Of a stretch of DNA of 64,000 nucleotides, positions 62,435 to 64,000 are shown piece after piece. The position numbers and the translations under genes are program-made. The stretch is taken from contig SVEE01000001.1 of NCBI GenBank assembly GCA_015057525.1, forward strand, positions 1-64,000. The letters are read 5' to 3'. Each line of letters opens with the position of its first letter. Position 1 is the stretch's first letter. Source of the DNA: Lachnospiraceae bacterium. GTDB lineage: Bacteria > Bacillota > Clostridia > Lachnospirales > Lachnospiraceae. The notes beneath the pieces are model-generated. The model saw nothing but the letters and a program-made list of their open reading frames with translations. It searched no databases and was not told the origin of the DNA.

Positions 62435-64000
62435 ATGATTAAACTTTATGAAACTGGAGCTTATCTCCTCAATGGAAAGGAACTTATTGCTGATACTGCA
62501 GAGGCTTCAAGACAGCTTGCAAGCAAAGGTATTAACACAACTAAGGAAGAAGCTTCGAAAAATACTATGGCTTATGGGATTTTAGAAGCTCATAATACTT
62601 CTGATGATATGAGTCAGCTTAAGATTAAATTTGATAAGATGACTTCTCATGACATTACATTTGTAGGAATAATTCAGACTGCAAGAGCTTCAGGACTTAC
62701 TGAGTTCCCTGTACCATATGTTCTTACTAACTGTCACAACTCACTTTGTGCAGTAGGTGGTACAATCAATGAAGATGACCACATGTTTGGTCTTTCTTGT
62801 GCTAAAAAGTATGGTGGTGTGTATGTTCCACCTCACCAGGCTGTTATTCATCAGTATGCAAGAGAAATGCTTGCTGAATGTGGTGCTATGATTCTTGGTT
62901 CAGATTCCCATACTCGTTATGGTGCTCTTGGTACTATGGCTATTGGTGAAGGTGGTGGAGAGCTTGCTAAGCAGCTCTTAAAGAGAACATATGATGTTGC
63001 TAAGCCAGGTGTTATTGCAATTTATCTTGATGGTGAGGTTGCTAAGGGTGTTGGACCACAGGACGTTGCCCTTGCTATTATTGGAGCAACATTTGATTGT
63101 GGATATGTTAAGAATAAAGTTATGGAGTTTGTTGGACCTGGTGTTGACAAGCTTTCAGCTGATTTCAGAATTGGTGTTGATGTTATGACTACTGAGACAA
63201 CATGTCTTTCTTCAATTTGGAAAACAGATGAGAAGATTAAGGAGTGGTATGACATTCACTTTAGACCAGAAGCATACAAAGAGATGAATCCTGGTGCTGT
63301 TGCATATTACGATGGAGTTGTATACGTAGACTTATCTAAGATTAAGCCAATGATTGCTATGCCATTCCATCCAAGTAATGTATATACAATTGATGAACTT
63401 AATGCTAACCTTATGGATATTCTTGATGATGTTGAGAAAAAAGCACTTGTATCTCTTGATGGCAAGGTTGACTTCACACTCAAGGATAAGGTTCGTGATG
63501 GAAAGCTTTATGTAGAGCAGGGTATTATTGCTGGTTGTGCAGGTGGTGGATATGAGAATATCGTAGACGCTGCTGATATATTAAAGGGCAAGTACATAGG
63601 TGCAGATGAGTTTACTCTTTCGGTATACCCAGCAAGTACGCCTATTTATATGGAACTTGCTAAGAATGGAAGACTTGCAGACCTTATTGGAACAGGTGCT
63701 ATTGTTAAGACTGCATTCTGTGGACCTTGCTTTGGCGCCGGAGATACTCCTGCTAACAATGCATTTAGTATTAGACACTCAACTAGAAACTTCCCTAACA
63801 GAGAAGGTTCTAAGATTCAGAATGGACAGATTTCTTCGGTTGCACTTATGGATGCACGTTCAATAGCTGCAACGGCTGTAAATAAGGGTTACCTTACTTC
63901 GGCTACAGACTTAGATGTACAGTATACTTCACCAAAGTATTTCTTTGATAAGACTATCTATGAGAATAGAGTATATGATGGAGTTGGCAAGGCAGATCCT
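62435..64000 (+). CDS. Aconitase-family hydratase (3' end beyond window)
   Basis: 522 codons visible, still open at the window edge. Aconitase-superfamily pattern: GSDSHTRYG, then [20 protein letters not shown] (in place of the usual GSCTN) and [15 protein letters not shown] (CGPC cluster cysteines). The altered first cluster motif suggests a divergent hydratase of the YbhJ-like kind rather than a housekeeping aconitase or isopropylmalate isomerase, so the substrate is uncertain. ATG 62435 follows ATGGAGGAAA. Confidence 0.8.
   Translation, partial: MIKLYETGAYLLNGKELIADTAEASRQLASKGINTTKEEASKNTMAYGILEAHNTSDDMSQLKIKFDKMTSHDITFVGIIQTARASGLTEFPVPYVLTNCHNSLCAVGGTINEDDHMFGLSCAKKYGGVYVPPHQAVIHQYAREMLAECGAMILGSDSHTRYGALGTMAIGEGGGELAKQLLKRTYDVAKPGVIAIYLDGEVAKGVGPQDVALAIIGATFDCGYVKNKVMEFVGPGVDKLSADFRIGVDVMTTETTCLSSIWKTDEKIKEWYDIHFRPEAYKEMNPGAVAYYDGVVYVDLSKIKPMIAMPFHPSNVYTIDELNANLMDILDDVEKKALVSLDGKVDFTLKDKVRDGKLYVEQGIIAGCAGGGYENIVDAADILKGKYIGADEFTLSVYPASTPIYMELAKNGRLADLIGTGAIVKTAFCGPCFGAGDTPANNAFSIRHSTRNFPNREGSKIQNGQISSVALMDARSIAATAVNKGYLTSATDLDVQYTSPKYFFDKTIYENRVYDGVGKADP

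Overview
The window reads as a chromosomal segment of a low-GC, strictly anaerobic member of the Clostridia, most likely Lachnospiraceae. The family-level call is inference from gene content and codon bias: anaerobic class III ribonucleotide reductase with its activase, a four-subunit pyruvate:ferredoxin oxidoreductase, a rubredoxin fused to a flavin reductase, several Feo iron systems, many lipoproteins, and Thr/Glu-rich surface linkers. There is no phage, insertion sequence or CRISPR array, and gene order such as glmU-pth-mfd-PPIase is ordinary for Clostridia.

Layout. 1-3.4 kb: the tail of an unknown gene, an AT-rich gap, a small unknown gene and a FeoA-FeoB fusion. 3.4-12.4 kb: TrpB2-type tryptophan synthase, an LTA-synthase-like sulfatase, a membrane protein with a sigma-region-2-like head, an amino-acid ABC importer whose substrate-binding domain is circularly permuted, a ZIP metal transporter and a flavin reductase-rubredoxin. 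13-21 kb: upp, a metallopeptidase/VWA plus MoxR ATPase pair, a Pro-rich repeat membrane protein, an anion permease and a GGDEF/EAL protein. 21-30.4 kb: a heavy-metal efflux operon (HMA chaperone, P1B ATPase, ArsR), a glucose/maltose-type PTS with malQ, and pyridoxal kinase divergent from its MocR/PdxR-type regulator. 30.4-36.6 kb: small membrane proteins and lipoproteins, then a DtxR-family regulator divergent from feoA-feoA-feoB and a Cys-rich FeoB partner. 37-50.6 kb: a one-domain glmU, pth, mfd, PPIase lipoprotein, dut-nrdG-nrdD read leftward, a trigger-factor-like lipoprotein, tRNA-Leu(CAG), galE and a hydrolase-methyltransferase fusion. 50.6-64 kb: natA/natB (natB fused to a CPBP protease), a GH25 lysozyme, a second GGDEF/EAL protein, porCDAB read leftward, two linked membrane proteins, and an aconitase-family gene cut by the window end.

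The most unusual feature is a set of giant imperfect palindromes. All three long gaps between convergent genes (12388-13017, 27617-27953, 56408-56919) are filled from stop codon to stop codon by an inverted repeat with arms of roughly 100 to 310 bp. Two of the three have a normal bidirectional terminator at the centre. The third carries at its centre a conserved 130-bp core that recurs at 36714-36843 between different palindromic arms. As a result the two convergent mRNAs of each pair would end in nearly the same 3' untranslated sequence. Convergent pairs with short gaps (18.1, 33.1 and 43.0 kb) have only ordinary short hairpins. I know of no described element that matches this.

Regulation readable from sequence: paired GTTAGT-N4-ACTAAC operators at feo, an ArsR-type palindrome over the heavy-metal promoter, three NrdR-like boxes ahead of nrdD, an inverted repeat just upstream of the mocR promoter, and a terminator-like hairpin in the por leader.
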